Origin: Haemaphysalis longicornis
Taxonomy: Eukaryota; Arthropoda; Arachnida; Ixodida; Ixodidae
Direction: 5' to 3'
Assembly (NCBI GenBank): GCA_013339765.2
Contig: JABSTR010000946.1
Coordinates: 62,001 to 126,000 of the forward strand
Length of the DNA stretch: 64,000 nt
Shown piece after piece: positions 33,213 to 44,041 of the stretch; position 1 is the stretch's first letter; each line of letters opens with the position of its first letter. A program made the translations under genes and the position numbers. The notes under the pieces were generated by a model. That model was not told where the DNA came from. It made no database searches and was given only the letters and a program-made list of their open reading frames with translations.

Positions 33213-33790
33213 ATAGTAGTAGTAGTAGCACCTTTATTGGTAAGGAGGGCCAAAGGCCGGTTTAGGGAAGAGGAAGGGCGGAGTAGGGGAGTGGAATGCA
33301 GCGTCTTTTACAGGGACGTGGCAGCTTGCAGGGACCAGAGTCGACCCCAGCTACACTGCCCGTGCTAGGCCACTTTTGATAGCAAACAGCCCTATTTTGT
33401 GCATTAGAGGTTTCTCCATAGTATGATAGTCTTCTGGGGTGCTTGTGGGCGCGTGGAAAGACGTGATGATGTCTGAGCGATGTTGCGAGTAGGAGGAGGA
33501 ATCCCGAAGGAGATGGTTGAGGTCTGAATATGTGAGGGTATTGCAGAATGTACATTTGAGAGGCAGATTGGGTGAGAGCCATTTTCGGATTATGTGCGGG
33601 GTGTAGGCGGCATTTGCTAGGAGCTTGTTGAGAAATATCTCACCGGCTCGTGGCAGGGGAGGAATGCCGGTTAAGTACCCTTGTGGGATGGCAGCGATGT
33701 AGCGGTTCCTCTTGTCGCGTTTATGTCGAAGTAACTACAGGGAAGGACGTAGCGGTGACGGAGTGGGCGTGCAGGGAACCAGCGGAGGTG
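33213..33790 (-). mobile_element. LINE 3' end (zinc-finger C-terminus and tail)
   Basis: On the minus strand, IPQGYLTGIPPLPRAGEIFL, NKLLANAAYTPHIIRKWLSP and LKCTFCNTLTYSDLNHLL resemble the RNase H-adjacent, Cys/His-rich C-terminus of R1/I-type LINEs. The 3' end is a (CTA)n simple-repeat tail at 33213-33229. It is frameshifted and 5'-truncated. Confidence 0.65.
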
Positions 33791-34228
33791 TGATACGGCT
33801 CTCCTGTGAAATTTTATAACCATCCCTCTTTGCACTGCGTTCGGACCGCTAGGCCTTCAGTAGGAAGAGGTCGGGAGTTGCTGTAAGGGGGAGAGGGGGG
33901 GCGCAGCGGTAAGACTTTTCCCCTTCTAATCGATAACTCTGCACACGTCTATTAGTACAATAGTATGCCTTTATCTCATAAAACAAGTGTATCGGAATGC
34001 ATTTAGATCGTTTGTAGATGATAGTGCGCAAAACATCGTCACATTTCTTCCTTTGAGATTTGGGTGTTTGAAGGTTTAACGATCGATTGGACGCACTTTC
34101 AGCGAAGGTTGGACGCACCTTTGATGTGAGAAAGCTTTCGAGCTCCTCTAAACTTTTGTTAAGGGGAGATGGTAAAGTTTTTTGCAAGTCATCGTTCCGT
34201 GCCTTAGTCAACGCCCCTGTCTATGCAG
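33791..34228. other. unassigned intronic sequence before exon 7
   Basis: No element or coding signature recognised. Confidence 0.5.
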
Positions 34229-34343
34229 TTGTATCGGAACTTCCTCCTGCAACACATAAACCTCAAGATTTTCCGCCATCAGATCACGGTTTTAATGGGA
34301 CCGAGCGGCTCCGGAAAATCGACGATGATCAAGATGGTGACAG
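34229..34343 (+). CDS. ABCA exon 7: NBD1 Walker A
   Basis: Encodes LYRNFLLQHINLKIFRHQIT followed by VLMGPSGSGKSTMIKMVTG. The P-loop GPSGSGKST is a perfect Walker A that should bind ATP phosphates. The beta strand before it (ITVLMG) and the helix after it (TMIKMVTG) match 'itvLlGhNGAGKtTt..mltG'. Acceptor CTGTCTATGCAG, donor GTGAGG; begins in phase 0 and ends one base into the Gly codon. The family's usual GHNGAGKTT is GPSGSGKST here, a form more common in ABCG or bacterial transporters than in ABCA. Confidence 0.94.
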
Positions 34344-35956
34344 GTGAGGCCGCTTGGGCGAAGTTGGCGCTAGCATTACTATACGACCCCCTATGCTACT
34401 TATATGCAGTGATGTACGGCAATAGAAAAATCTCGAGTCCGTCATGATGCTGCGATACGAAATTACAATGCAGCTATGGTGATAATTAGCCTTAATTGAC
34501 GCATTTATCGATATTTCAGATCGTAAATATAAACCATAGTTCCCAAGAAAAGAACAAAAATCGGCTCCAATCCACCCTGTGAAAGTGGTTGGAAAGCAAA
34601 GCTGTGAACGACCCACCCAACAATTCCACGTGCGACGTCACTTGAATTCACAGAAGTGGCCGTATAAAGAGTGAAACCAGAGATCTTGCCAGCCGTTACC
34701 TGGGATTCGCGGGCGCGCCGTCCCGAACGCAGCAGCGTCGGCCACGGCCGGGCTCGCGCGGCGGATGCCGCCGCTGTAGCCCGGCCGTGCGTCGGAAGAA
34801 AACGGCGAGGAGCGTCATTCGAAGGGTGAGACAGCGGAACCCAGCCATCCTGATGTGCTAGCTCGGGGCTACGCCACCGCGCGACACAAGCGCAGATACC
34901 GAAACAATCCGGCATGTGAGCTTAGTGATTCCCATTTATACAGATTTAAACTGAATAGTTTCGCAAGTTTGAGAATTGCGAGAAAGGTGACAGAACTTTT
35001 ACAATCGGTGCTTATCAGAACCAGTTGCTCCATTCGTCTTTTTGTAATACTGGTTAAAACACAACCGAATTTGTATTCAGCAATTTAGAAAACGCAATCC
35101 CATTAGTGACAAGCAGTGCGCAAAAGGTGGTGCTTCTCTAGCGGCCAGATGTCTGTATGTGGTCTCTACATTTGGTTTTTCCGCCTTGCAAGCCAATCCT
35201 TAACGTATCTTTGCCGTACCCGCACTTAATTCCGTCGGGTCCGGGTTACCCAGGAAGTGCTGCCGAACAAGTTAATCAAGCCGTGCGAAGTAAGCGCGCC
35301 ATGGACGCGAAGCTGCGCCAAAATAGGCCCAACACCATCGCTAAAGCAGACTACAAAGCCGACGGAATGGTCCCGCCGACGCGCCCGCGGGGTGAGCACG
35401 GGGAACGCTGGGTGATAGCGCCCTATCGCCGCGCCATCTACACTGTGCTCCGTGATTGAAAAGCGCCCTCCGCCTCCCCAGCCGCGTTGGGAGTAGTCCC
35501 GCAAGCCAGGAAAGAACCGTTGGCATGCTAGAGGTAGAAAGCTTCGCTTTAAAATGCACATTTTCCCTTCGAAGATAACTGGCTCTTTCTACAGTGGCGG
35601 AATTGTGATGGTGAAGATGAAATTAGTTGCAATGCTTGTAGAAAATTAGTGTGAAGAGCCCATTTTTTCTATTTTCTGCTGCAACATTTATCTGTCTTGG
35701 GCTGACTCTACTATGATGCGTAAGCAGGACCGTGTACAACGTTATCCATGGAAAGGAGCCGTTTCATCGGTTACTCGGGACCATGCAGGCCGCACCAGTC
35801 GGAGGTCGCCAAATTGACGCGAAAGAACTTGTGCGCGCAGTGGTGGTCGAATGTCCCCTCAAAGGAATACGTGTTGTTGGCCTGGGTAGTAAAGATTTAA
35901 AACGCCGGAAAACGTTGCTGGTTAAGGCTCATATGGAGGGCTTGTCCAATGTCCTC
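34344..35956. other. unassigned intronic sequence
   Basis: Includes a GC-rich stretch with the inverted pair 'ggccacggccgggctcgcg' / 'gtagcccggccgtgcg' (about 34740-34795) and a tail 'agaaagcttcgctttaaaat' at about 35537 that resembles the end of the SINE-like family G. Otherwise unassigned. Confidence 0.45.
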
Positions 35957-36407
35957 TTAAAGGGACTCTGCAATATAAGCGCTTTCACTGTTTCCTTCGC
36001 GTCTGGAAGCATGCACTGCGAAAGCTATAGTTATCGCCAGCACGGAGCGCCACTGTGTGATTTGCTCGTCGCAGAAGATGTGCCTACCGTTTCCGCTTTG
36101 CTTTTGTGGCGCTCCTTTTAAAGTGGCTATCGAATGCGATCATTGCTGCAACCGAAGGAAAGCGGCCAATTTCACCGCTACACCGCTGTAACTGACATAA
36201 TTCGAGCGCTCTGAGAACAGCCAAGACCGGGAAAGAGAGAGTTTTCTCGTGCAAGTTTCTAAGTTATCTGATGGGCACAGAACAGTAATTTTTGGCGGAA
36301 GTGCTTTTTGACCGCTTATTCTAAGTACTGGATGTGTTTGTTGACTACGTTCTGAAAGAATTTAGGGTTTAGAAAAAGTTTAAGAAAGAGTTGCAGGGTC
36401 CCTTTAG
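35957..36407 (+). mobile_element. MITE family F, copy 1
   Basis: Left 'ttaaagggactctgcaatat' and right 'gagttgcagggtcccttta' are inverted ends. The interior shares 'ctatagttatcgcc', 'cagcacggagcgccactgtg' style sequence with 54378-54817 and the antisense copy at 23006. Non-coding. Confidence 0.82.
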
Positions 36408-36490
36408 AGAAATATCTGTTGTTGGGCTAGGTATAGACTAATCGCTGGCCTATACACGTTTAACCATTGCTCGGTCGGCGGCAAATGCAG

Positions 36491-36645
36491 GTCTCGTGCA
36501 CCCTACGAGCGGCAAGATAATCGTGGACAACTACGACGTTGTGATGCACACCGATGAGGCCCGTGAGCGCATATCGTACTGCCCCGCGGACAACGTGCTC
36601 TTCGAAGAGCTCACCGTCGAGGAGCACCTTCTCTTCTTCGCCATG
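36491..36645 (+). CDS. ABCA exon 8: NBD1 Q-loop region with altered Q-loop
   Basis: After two bases completing Gly it encodes LVHPTSGKIIVDNYDVVMHT, then ARERISYCPADNVLFEELTV and EEHLLFFAM. This follows the ABCA pattern 'p.sG.a.i.gydi..d....r..lGyCPQ.d.LfdeLTveEHL' residue by residue. The Q-loop glutamine of CPQ is Ala here (CCC GCG, 'CPA'); that Gln normally coordinates Mg2+ and couples the NBD to the membrane domain. Acceptor GCAAATGCAG, donor GTACGT; phases 1 to 0. All other anchor residues (PTSG, ELTVEEHL) are kept. Confidence 0.94.
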
Positions 36646-37237
36646 GTACGTTCTCCAAGTATTTTGTACCACGCGACGCCGAGCACACTGTCGATCACTT
36701 TAGAGCGAAGCTGTTACTGGTTAGGATTCAACGCATTTTTTTTTTTTTTGCGTTTGCCAAAACGCATGTTTCTAATCTGCTGCAAATTCGTTTGTTTCTA
36801 TGCAAAAGCTTTTACGTTTCGGCACTTGGATGTGCATATTGAATAGAAGATGAGTATACACTTTCAGGCAGATAAAGGTTTCTCGGTGAAGAGTTCCTGC
36901 TGCGCGATTTACGCGTGCACCTCCCTCTTTTTGTTGACGTTTCGTGCGCTTCTGTGTCTTGATTCCATCGGTTCGTCGGGGCGGGAGTACTCAGGGCAAG
37001 TTGCCATTCTACACTTCGAGTTTTACTTTCCGTCTGTCGTTGCCAAGAAGGAACCGCATATTGCTCATACAGCTTCGCTGGTCCTTCAACAGAGTGGAAT
37101 GGCTCATTTCTTTTTTAAATGCTGGACGCATTGGAACACTTAGTGCGGCTTTTGTTGCCACGTCTAATGCGCGTGTGCGTGCGTCCGTGCGTGGGCCTGT
37201 TATGCAACGTCTGTATGTCTTCTGTGTTTTGTGGCAG
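36646..37237. other. unassigned intronic sequence
   Basis: No coding or repeat signature supported, apart from a short 'gcgtgtgcgtgcgtccgtgcg' run near 37170. Confidence 0.5.
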
Positions 37238-37752
37238 AAGCTACACTAGCCGAGGTTGAGCAGTTTCGCGTGGACCTTGAAGGGCCGTGCTGAGCAAGCG
37301 CGAGGAGCCTTGTATTGGATTAGATTGGATTGGATTGGATTGAACTGGATTGGAAATCCAATCCAATCGGAGTACGGCTGTGTAAAGAATTGCGTCTGCA
37401 CATTCGCCGGTCTGTGCATTCCAGAGGAATGACGCCATAGCCGCGGCAGACGCACTGGCGCCGGCACGTGCCCAGCTGTGCGCCTCCGTTGTGCAGTAGC
37501 CAAGTCTGACGCTGCAGCGGAGCCGCTTGATAGCCGTTTCGCGTGGCTCCTGGAGAGCCGTGCTGCGCATGCGCGAGGAGCAGTGACTGGACTGGACTGG
37601 ACTGTATTGGATTGGAAATCGTTTTAGCAGCAGTAAGCATGATTATCAGCTAATCCTAGACAACATGGAAACCTAAGAATAACCAGCTGAACCTTAGGTC
37701 ACGCTACGTATATCCTGGCATGGCCGAGCTAAGCCCCTGCTAATTTTTTGTC
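37238..37752 (-). repeat. dispersed repeat family C, scrambled copy with ATTGG minisatellite
   Basis: Pieces of family C ('ctacactagccgaggttgag', 'cgcgtggctcctggagagcc', 'aagaataaccagctgaacct', 'atatcctggcatggccgagc') are split by (ATTGG)n tracts at 37315-37365 and 37590-37620 and by 'ccgcggcagacgcactggcg' as at 13190. The ATTGG unit has apparently inserted or expanded within family C. Confidence 0.78.
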
Positions 37753-38165
37753 CCTCGTCTTGTTCTGCGCTTCGATACGTCGTTACATACCGCCCAAACC
37801 ACTACTCTGCTGTAAATATGTCTGAAAATCTTTTAAATGCGGTGTTATTGTAGGGACGATTTTGTGCATATCCTTTACTGTCGATATGCACTCCGTTCTG
37901 TATAGTGCACAAGTTTCCTGCATTCCGCTTCCCATTTCGTTGCTGGCGCTGCCAACGGAAACGGCTTCAATCAAGGCCGAAGCAGCAGGACAGGCCACGT
38001 CCTTCCTTCGCCAGAATCCTCCTCCTAGAGGCGGAGGGATATGTGGGAGAGGAAATGGAACCAGCCCTCGTTAATCGGCCCTACTCCTCTTTACGTATAA
38101 GTATCTACAGGGTCATCCACTGGGTCAAGTGTCGTGCCCACAACGAATGTTTTGCCTTCTGTCTT

Positions 38166-38661
38166 TTAAAGGAGCCAAGAAAGACAAGGTTCATCAAAAA
38201 GACTGCTTTCTCCCAATAACAATGACACCAATGTTATCGCAAACTTCGAACAAATAACGGAGATATTAAAGAAAGCAGGTGAAGCAGTGGCGACCCCCTA
38301 GCTACTTTCCGGCAACTTTTCTATGACGTCACAGATGCTTGTTTGTTCGAATTGGCTGCCGGCGAACTAACCCATCGCTAAGACACATGACTGCACGATT
38401 GTAGAAGGGCCTCTAGTTCTGTTTCATCGCGTCACTTGACTGCTAACGTTCATTTAACACACCTAAAATCGCTCCTTCTCGCTCCATATGATCGCTTCAT
38501 ATGACGTCATTCCTGTCCATAACACGTCCCTGTAGCGCGAAATTTGAAAGTTTTTTTCGGTTAAAAACTCTTTTCGTGGCTGGAATGGAGTTGAGTGAGA
38601 GTATTACAGCTAGTTATTTCAAATCAAACGAAGTTGTATTTTGTCTTCATGGCCGCTTTGA
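38166..38661 (+). mobile_element. MITE family E1, copy 2
   Basis: Ends 'ttaaaggagccaagaaagac' and 'tgtcttcatggccgctttga'. The interior matches the copies at 31281 and 48361 ('tatgacgtcacagatgcttg', 'atgacgtcattcctgtccat'). It lies directly against another MITE at 38667. Confidence 0.85.
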
Positions 38662-38666
38662 ACCTA

Positions 38667-39089
38667 GTTTCATACTAATGTGTACTAGAGGGAAATCTGG
38701 GGCCACCGTTTAGGTGAACCGCGCTTCAGAGAGCGTTCCATCATGTACTGGACAGGCACGTTCCACTTGTCCTTGGCATGGCTCGCGAACAGGCTGGAAA
38801 GTTGCCTCTGGCTGCAAAAAAAGCAACAATATTACTGTAAAAGACTATTCAATCTAGTTAGTTATTATAAAAATGCAGCTGCAATAAAATTTATTTGCGA
38901 ATGAATATTTAGAAGCGTAAAAAGAGAGAAAATAGTTACTTTTTGTTAATTCTGGCTTTGAGACGAAAAAGAAGCCTTGTGACTAGCCAAGCCAAGTAGG
39001 TGAGGAAAGTCGCTAGCAGCAATGGTGGCGCCCACGGCCACCTGAGATTGCAGCGCCAGATATCCCTCTAGTACACATTAGTAGGAAAC
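38667..39089. mobile_element. palindromic MITE family M2 with TA target duplication
   Basis: Left 'gtttcatactaatgtgtact' agagggaaatctgg and right 'ccagatatccctctagtaca' cattagtaggaaac are inverted repeats of about 34 bp with few mismatches, flanked by TA on both sides (38665-38666, 39090-39091). Non-coding interior, 423 bp. Confidence 0.9.
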
Positions 39090-39172
39090 TATATGCCTTT
39101 GAAGGCTATTTTGCAGCACGACCAATCCGCACACGTACAAGCCACACCCCCTTGTTAACTGTTCTCGCGCAG

Positions 39173-39328
39173 TTGAAGGGATTGGGCACCAGCAAGATTC
39201 GGCCGGAGATCAAAATGCTGCTCACCGACATGGAGATGTCCAACTACCTGAGCTGCATGCCTTCCACGCTGTCCGATGGCACCAAGCGCCTGCTCTGCGT
39301 CGCCATCACGCTCCTGGTAGGGGCCAAG
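39173..39328 (+). CDS. ABCA exon 9: NBD1 helical domain with degenerate ABC signature
   Basis: Encodes LKGLGTSKIRPEIKMLLTDM, EMSNYLSCMPSTLSDGTKRL and LCVAITLLVGAK. It continues exon 8 exactly as in ABCA 'FyaqLKGl.......v..ml..lgL.d.......LSGGmkRkLsv.iAligg.k'. The ABC signature LSGGQ/LSGGM is LSDGT, so its second Gly is Asp. Acceptor GTTCTCGCGCAG, donor GTGGGC, phase 0 to 0. A second donor (GTAGGG at 39317) would remove VGAK but keep frame; the longer form fits the family better. Confidence 0.92.
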
Positions 39329-39865
39329 GTGGGCACGGTGCATCACACGCCGCCATAGACACTGCCCAGCGACGCTGCGTGCGGTGGCGCCGGAATCGCA
39401 AGCGGCCAACGTAGGCAAAGCAGCACTTGCAACAACAGCGCAGTTAACAGACGGCCTGAATTTCGGAATAGGTCTCCGACCTCTCCACGCAACGGTGCTG
39501 CCTTGCCTTTTGTCGAGTTGTGTTTTGCAAGAAATATGTCATCTAACGCTGCTTCTTGTCACCGTAAACGTGGTCACTGATAAAAACGGTGCGACATCGG
39601 AAGTGGCATATCTTCGGCAGAACTTTGAACCTGCACAAAATGAACCAAATAAATGTTTTCGCATGGTTCTGGTTTGTACTGGACTGTCCACGTGCTTAGA
39701 ACGCAATGCTTCCGCCGTGGCGGTGCCAGGTTCGTAGAATAGTGGACTAAGGTAGAAAGCTGGGCCAGTTGGTTCATAGTCTTTGGTTGGAACCAGTGTT
39801 TAAGACGCTACACAAGAGAATACAGACACGGACGGCACTGAACTTACAACTGATTTATTGGAGAC
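39329..39865. other. unassigned intronic sequence
   Basis: Nothing recognised on either strand. Confidence 0.5.
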
Positions 39866-40096
39866 TGATTGATTGTGGGGTTTAACGCGGCGACGCAGCG
39901 CAGGCAATGAGGAGCGCCGTAGTGGAGGGCTCCTTTTCACCACCTGGGGATCTTTAACGTGCGCCGAAATCTCGTGCACAAGGGCGTTTTTGCTTTTCGC
40001 CTCCATCAGAAAAGCGGCCGCCGCGGCCGGGTATCGAACCCGCGACCTTGTGCTCAGCCGCGCTACGCCTTAGCCACTGAGCCACCGCGGCGGGTG
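39866..40096 (-). mobile_element. Ruka-like tRNA-derived SINE, full-length antisense
   Basis: Reverse complement begins 'gccgcggtggctcagtggct' (A box), then 'cgcgggttcgatacccggcc' (B box), 'gatggaggcgaaaagcaaaa', 'gagatttcggcgcacgttaa', 'ccctccactacggcgctcct' and ends 'gttaaaccccacaatcaatc'. The same sequence is at 56461-56700. The style matches the tick SINE Ruka. It abuts the 3' end of a Penelope-like element. Confidence 0.92.
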
Positions 40097-40099
40097 GTT

Positions 40100-42210
40100 T
40101 ATTGAAGACAAACTCCCCTAGCTAAATACAAAATTTCCTTCGCTATCGCATGCGCAGAAAAGCCACACCCTTACGCAACAAGGAAGCAAGCAAGGCGCAA
40201 AACCCAATCCTACAAGTGTTGCAGTCCACAGATTACCAGAGAGAGTTCACTGACACATTTTTCACTTTGTTTGTATATCAATAATGCTTCGATAATCACC
40301 CGCTCCTGCTTTGTCGCACCACGCCCCATTATGGACACGCTTTTCAGATCCGGGCTGCAACGGCATTGGCGCACATGTTCCGCCAAGTTGCTGCCCCTAC
40401 CATTGTTGAGGCACGTGCGGTGTTCACGAATTCGTTCATTAATACACCGGCCCGTTCGGCCGATGCACACCTTCTTGCAGGACAAAGGAATCGAATATAT
40501 GACAGTGTCTGCGCAGTCAACGAATCTTGTTCGATGCTGCGTTTTGCAGGACCTTTTTTGGGGGCTGCTTGTGTATACGAGCACACAAGCCCGAAAGCTT
40601 GCGCAGGGCAGAAAACACCATTTTTACACCATGTTTTTGGGCTACCCTTTTCATGTTGTGAGAAATTGCGTGGAAATAGGGCATGACTTGCACCTTGCAG
40701 CGTTCATTTCCCGGGGATTCAGAATTTTCGGGGGGCTGTTTTAACTTCCTGGACAAGGTTTCGGCCACTGCATGCAAAATTGTCTCAGGAAACCCTGCTC
40801 TGAGAAGGCGCTCGACTTGCTGGCGAAAGCTTTGTTCCATCGTGCGGCAACAGCTCTTTTTTTTTAACGCGTTAGAAAATCACATGTTGGCAATGCTGCG
40901 TTTTACCAATTTCGAATGAGCGGAGGCAAATGGTAAAAACCTTTCTTTGAGCAGGGTTCATACATCCAACACAGATGTTCGTCAATGCAAAAAGTTAGTC
41001 TCAAATCCAGAAACCTAATGGTGTTGTCCCGGGGTATCTCTCGCGTGAAATTTAGTTGCTTGGAGCAGTTTTAAAAACGGTCATGATGTTATCAGCCACA
41101 TGTAAAAGCACGTCATTAGCACTCAAATTTAAAATTATCAAAAAATCGTCAACATATCTAAAAATTCTAATCACTCGTGTATCGTCAAGGGCTTCTTAGA
41201 GCATGCGGTCAAACTTGGCTAAAATGACATGACATAAAACCGGAAGTAAGGCAAGAACCTATACAGATGCCTTTCTTTTGTACGAACAAGGAATCACCGT
41301 ATTTCACTACTGTAGGGGAGAGATATATGTTTAAAAGTTCAAGAAAGGTCTCCGTTGATAAGCCGCAGCCATTTTGGAAGGCAACCACCCCACAAGTATC
41401 TATAAGTTCACGCACTGCCACGAAAAGTTCGTTGTGGGGAATTGAGTAAAACAAGTGTTCGATATCGACCGAGAATGCTGCGTTGCCTCCAGCCAGGCCT
41501 TCATTTAAAACTTCAACCACTCTCAGAGAGCTCTTCACTGAAAAGGGGTCAACGGGTTCCAGCAGTCCAAGTGAGCGTTTCAGAAAGTTCCCTATCAGCT
41601 TTTGCCAGCACCCTTCTTCTGTCACAATTGCCCTGAACGGGCCATCCGGTTTGTGAGTCTTGCCAGCAGAAAACACTTGAAGGACGTTTTCCTGGCTTTT
41701 TCCAACTTCTTTCTCTAGGTTGGATAGGTTCTGTTTGTTTAAAAGTTCGAGGGCTTTTGCTTTTGCCCTCTGCAACTTTACAGGCCTGAAATGTTTACGC
41801 ATCGCCTCAGAGGCTTTTTCAGAAAATGAGGCAGATGGCAGCACGACGAACCCACCTTCTTTGTCGGCTTGTACAAGGCTGAGCCGATGGTCTTGGAAGT
41901 GCTTTACCACAGGTTCTAAATCCAGTCTGTGTCCACGCCTTTTGTTCCAAGTCTTGCTCCGAAGTTCAGCATCGAGCCCGAAGCCAAGGAGATTGTACAC
42001 TGCGTGGCCGACAAGGTATACACTACCAAGAAAAAGCAGCGTGTGTATCAGAAGGTTTGGGCTGCCTGACACTTCCAAGCGCGATGCCAGGGGGGGGGGG
42101 GGAGGGGAGGGGAGGCGGGGGGCGGTGTTAGCAACTGCGGTCGAAGTAACGATCACAGCGCAGGTGTAGGCACTCCTGCGATTACGTCGCTATCGGTTGC
42201 TGTGGAAATA
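40100..42210 (-). mobile_element. Penelope-like element with reverse transcriptase and GIY-YIG endonuclease, frameshifted
   Basis: The minus-strand frame 42156-41209 gives LVQADKEGGFVVLPSASFSE, VFSAGKTHKPDGPFRAIV, AAFSVDIEHLFYSIPHNELF and KKGICIGSCLTSGF, all Penelope-type reverse transcriptase motifs. The catalytic YVDD (RYVDDFLIILNLS) is at 41145-41156 in another frame. A downstream frame (40840-40517) leads to the GIY-YIG domain, where VIYSIPLSCKKVCIGRTGRC and INERIREH lie at about 40420-40503. The order RT then GIY-YIG is canonical. At least two frameshifts disable it. A G-run at 42090 lies near its 5' end. Confidence 0.93.
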
Positions 42211-43104
42211 GTGGCGACTCAAAAACTATGGTCATTCCTGCTGTAAACTTAGTTTGTTCGTGTTTTTAGGAACACGAAAATGATTAATAAGCCCACTACA
42301 CAACATGACGCAAGATATGAGAGATAACACTACCACCGGGGCGACTGCGGTAAAAAAAAAGTGGTCGCCATCCCGCCCTCTGAAAGTGGATGTGCCGCAA
42401 AGATGATTGATGTACAGTCGGAATAAATTTGAAGGTGATCGCTCGGGTGGCAAATAAACAAGCAGCAGCGCCATGCATGTTACGACTTGTATCAGGGTTG
42501 TATCATGCAAGAGCCAATGAGGGAAAGAAGGCACTGCTACCTGTATATCCAAAGTTCTGAAAACAGCCGCTGTGTAAGCTAAAAGGCCCGTTAATCGATG
42601 CTCTCGTGATCACCCTCAAATTGATCCCGACTGTATACCGCTACAAATGGTGATGGAGGAGGGTATAAAATGTTTCTCGTCGTCTCGGGAGGGGGAGGGG
42701 GTGGCTTGTCACTTGCGCTCGGCTATAGTGTCACTATACGAGAAAAGCCTCTTGTTTTTCTGTGCCGCCACAATAACCATCGGTCACTTCGCATTACGTG
42801 ACATTTTTTGCACTGCGACGGTTCATAAGCCCCCGCAATTTTTTGTTAATGAATTTTCTCCCTGCTCTGCGGCTGCGCGCAGGGAGGATTGACGTCGTTC
42901 CGAATGTGAATCAAAGATAGCGTATGTAACAGCATTTCAGCAGCAGAAGTGTGACCAAAGATGTCGTCTTGCTGTATCTTCGGTAGTGTTAACAAACGAC
43001 CCGGTCGGAGTTAACGGCGACGCCGTATAGATGCGGCAATCTCGCAACACTGATAAACGCAAAAATGACCCTCGTTGCTGACTTGCGTGCCCTAGTGGCG
43101 TTAC
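42211..43104. other. unassigned intronic sequence
   Basis: No element ends or coding signature recognised; contains a short G-rich stretch near 42690. Confidence 0.5.
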
Positions 43105-43712
43105 TTAAAGGGACCCAGAAAAGCCTTTTGTAAAAGTTACAAAATGCCTTTATTGTCGCGTAGTACCAATATAGCGACGCAATGCCGTTGGAATTATTGA
43201 TCTACACTCAGTATTAGCTGCGCCAGAAGCAATTAAGTGCACCTCTCCCCCCTTGCCGATCGATTCATCCTCCCTCTCTGCTTCTTTCAAAGCAGCTGGA
43301 AACACTGGGAATAGCCATGTGACATCGCGACGCTCGACTTCCGTTCTCCGCTAGCTACATTCCTGTGCCTAGGCACGCGTCATTCGCTGCAGACCCGCCT
43401 TTGCCTCGGGATCGCGCAGGAAGGAGGAAGAGCTGCCGGAAGCCAATGGCAGTGACGTTGCCGGCGGCCGACGATCGGCCGAATCAGGGGGGCGCCTCGC
43501 CGTTGCGTCAGCCTCAGTCGGTGTTGCGTCAGCCGCGGTCGGCTCGCTGCGGGGGCGCGCTCATCGGCTGAGAAGGCGATCTTCAAAAATTGTTTACAAA
43601 TTATCCGTGCAACGTATGGGGCTCACATTTGGCTAAAAAATCCCCCGTTATGTGTTCTACCACCTGAATGCATTTGATTGCCACCTTCACAAAGCTTTTC
43701 TGGGTCCCTTAA
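43105..43712. mobile_element. MITE family G2, terminal inverted repeats of about 25 bp
   Basis: Left 'ttaaagggacccagaaaagc' and right 'aaagcttttctgggtccctt' aa are inverted. The 608-bp interior is GC-rich in its centre (43370-43570) and encodes nothing recognisable. The end style (TTAAAGGGACC) is close to family F but the interior differs. Confidence 0.85.
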
Positions 43713-44040
43713 TACCTTATTTACTGACACTACGTGCGGCTTTTCTGAAGGCAGAGACTGAGTACTCCCTAGCCTAGCGCATGCGCTCGGCTTCTTGGGA
43801 AATAACTGCTCTATTTAGTGACTAGTACTGCCTAGCCTTGAAAGATAATCTGCAAACACAATCTTTACCGGGAATACATGGTGTGTGTGTGTGTGTGTGT
43901 GCGTGTGGGGGGGAGGGAGTCTCATTGCTCACAGGCGCCTTATCATCCATAATGCGATTTCGATGCTTTTGTGGTTTCCTTAAACGAATTCTGATATCTA
44001 GCTGTACGCCTGATTAGCCTCACGCATGCGCCCGGCGTCT
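43713..44040. other. unassigned sequence with GT microsatellite
   Basis: (GT)n at about 43879-43902 followed by a G-rich run; otherwise unassigned. Confidence 0.6.
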
Positions 44041-44041
44041 T

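Noticed and set aside
39866..40096. tRNA gene
   Set aside because: A and B boxes are present but the sequence continues into a repeated SINE tail found in other copies; no mature tRNA fold is evident.
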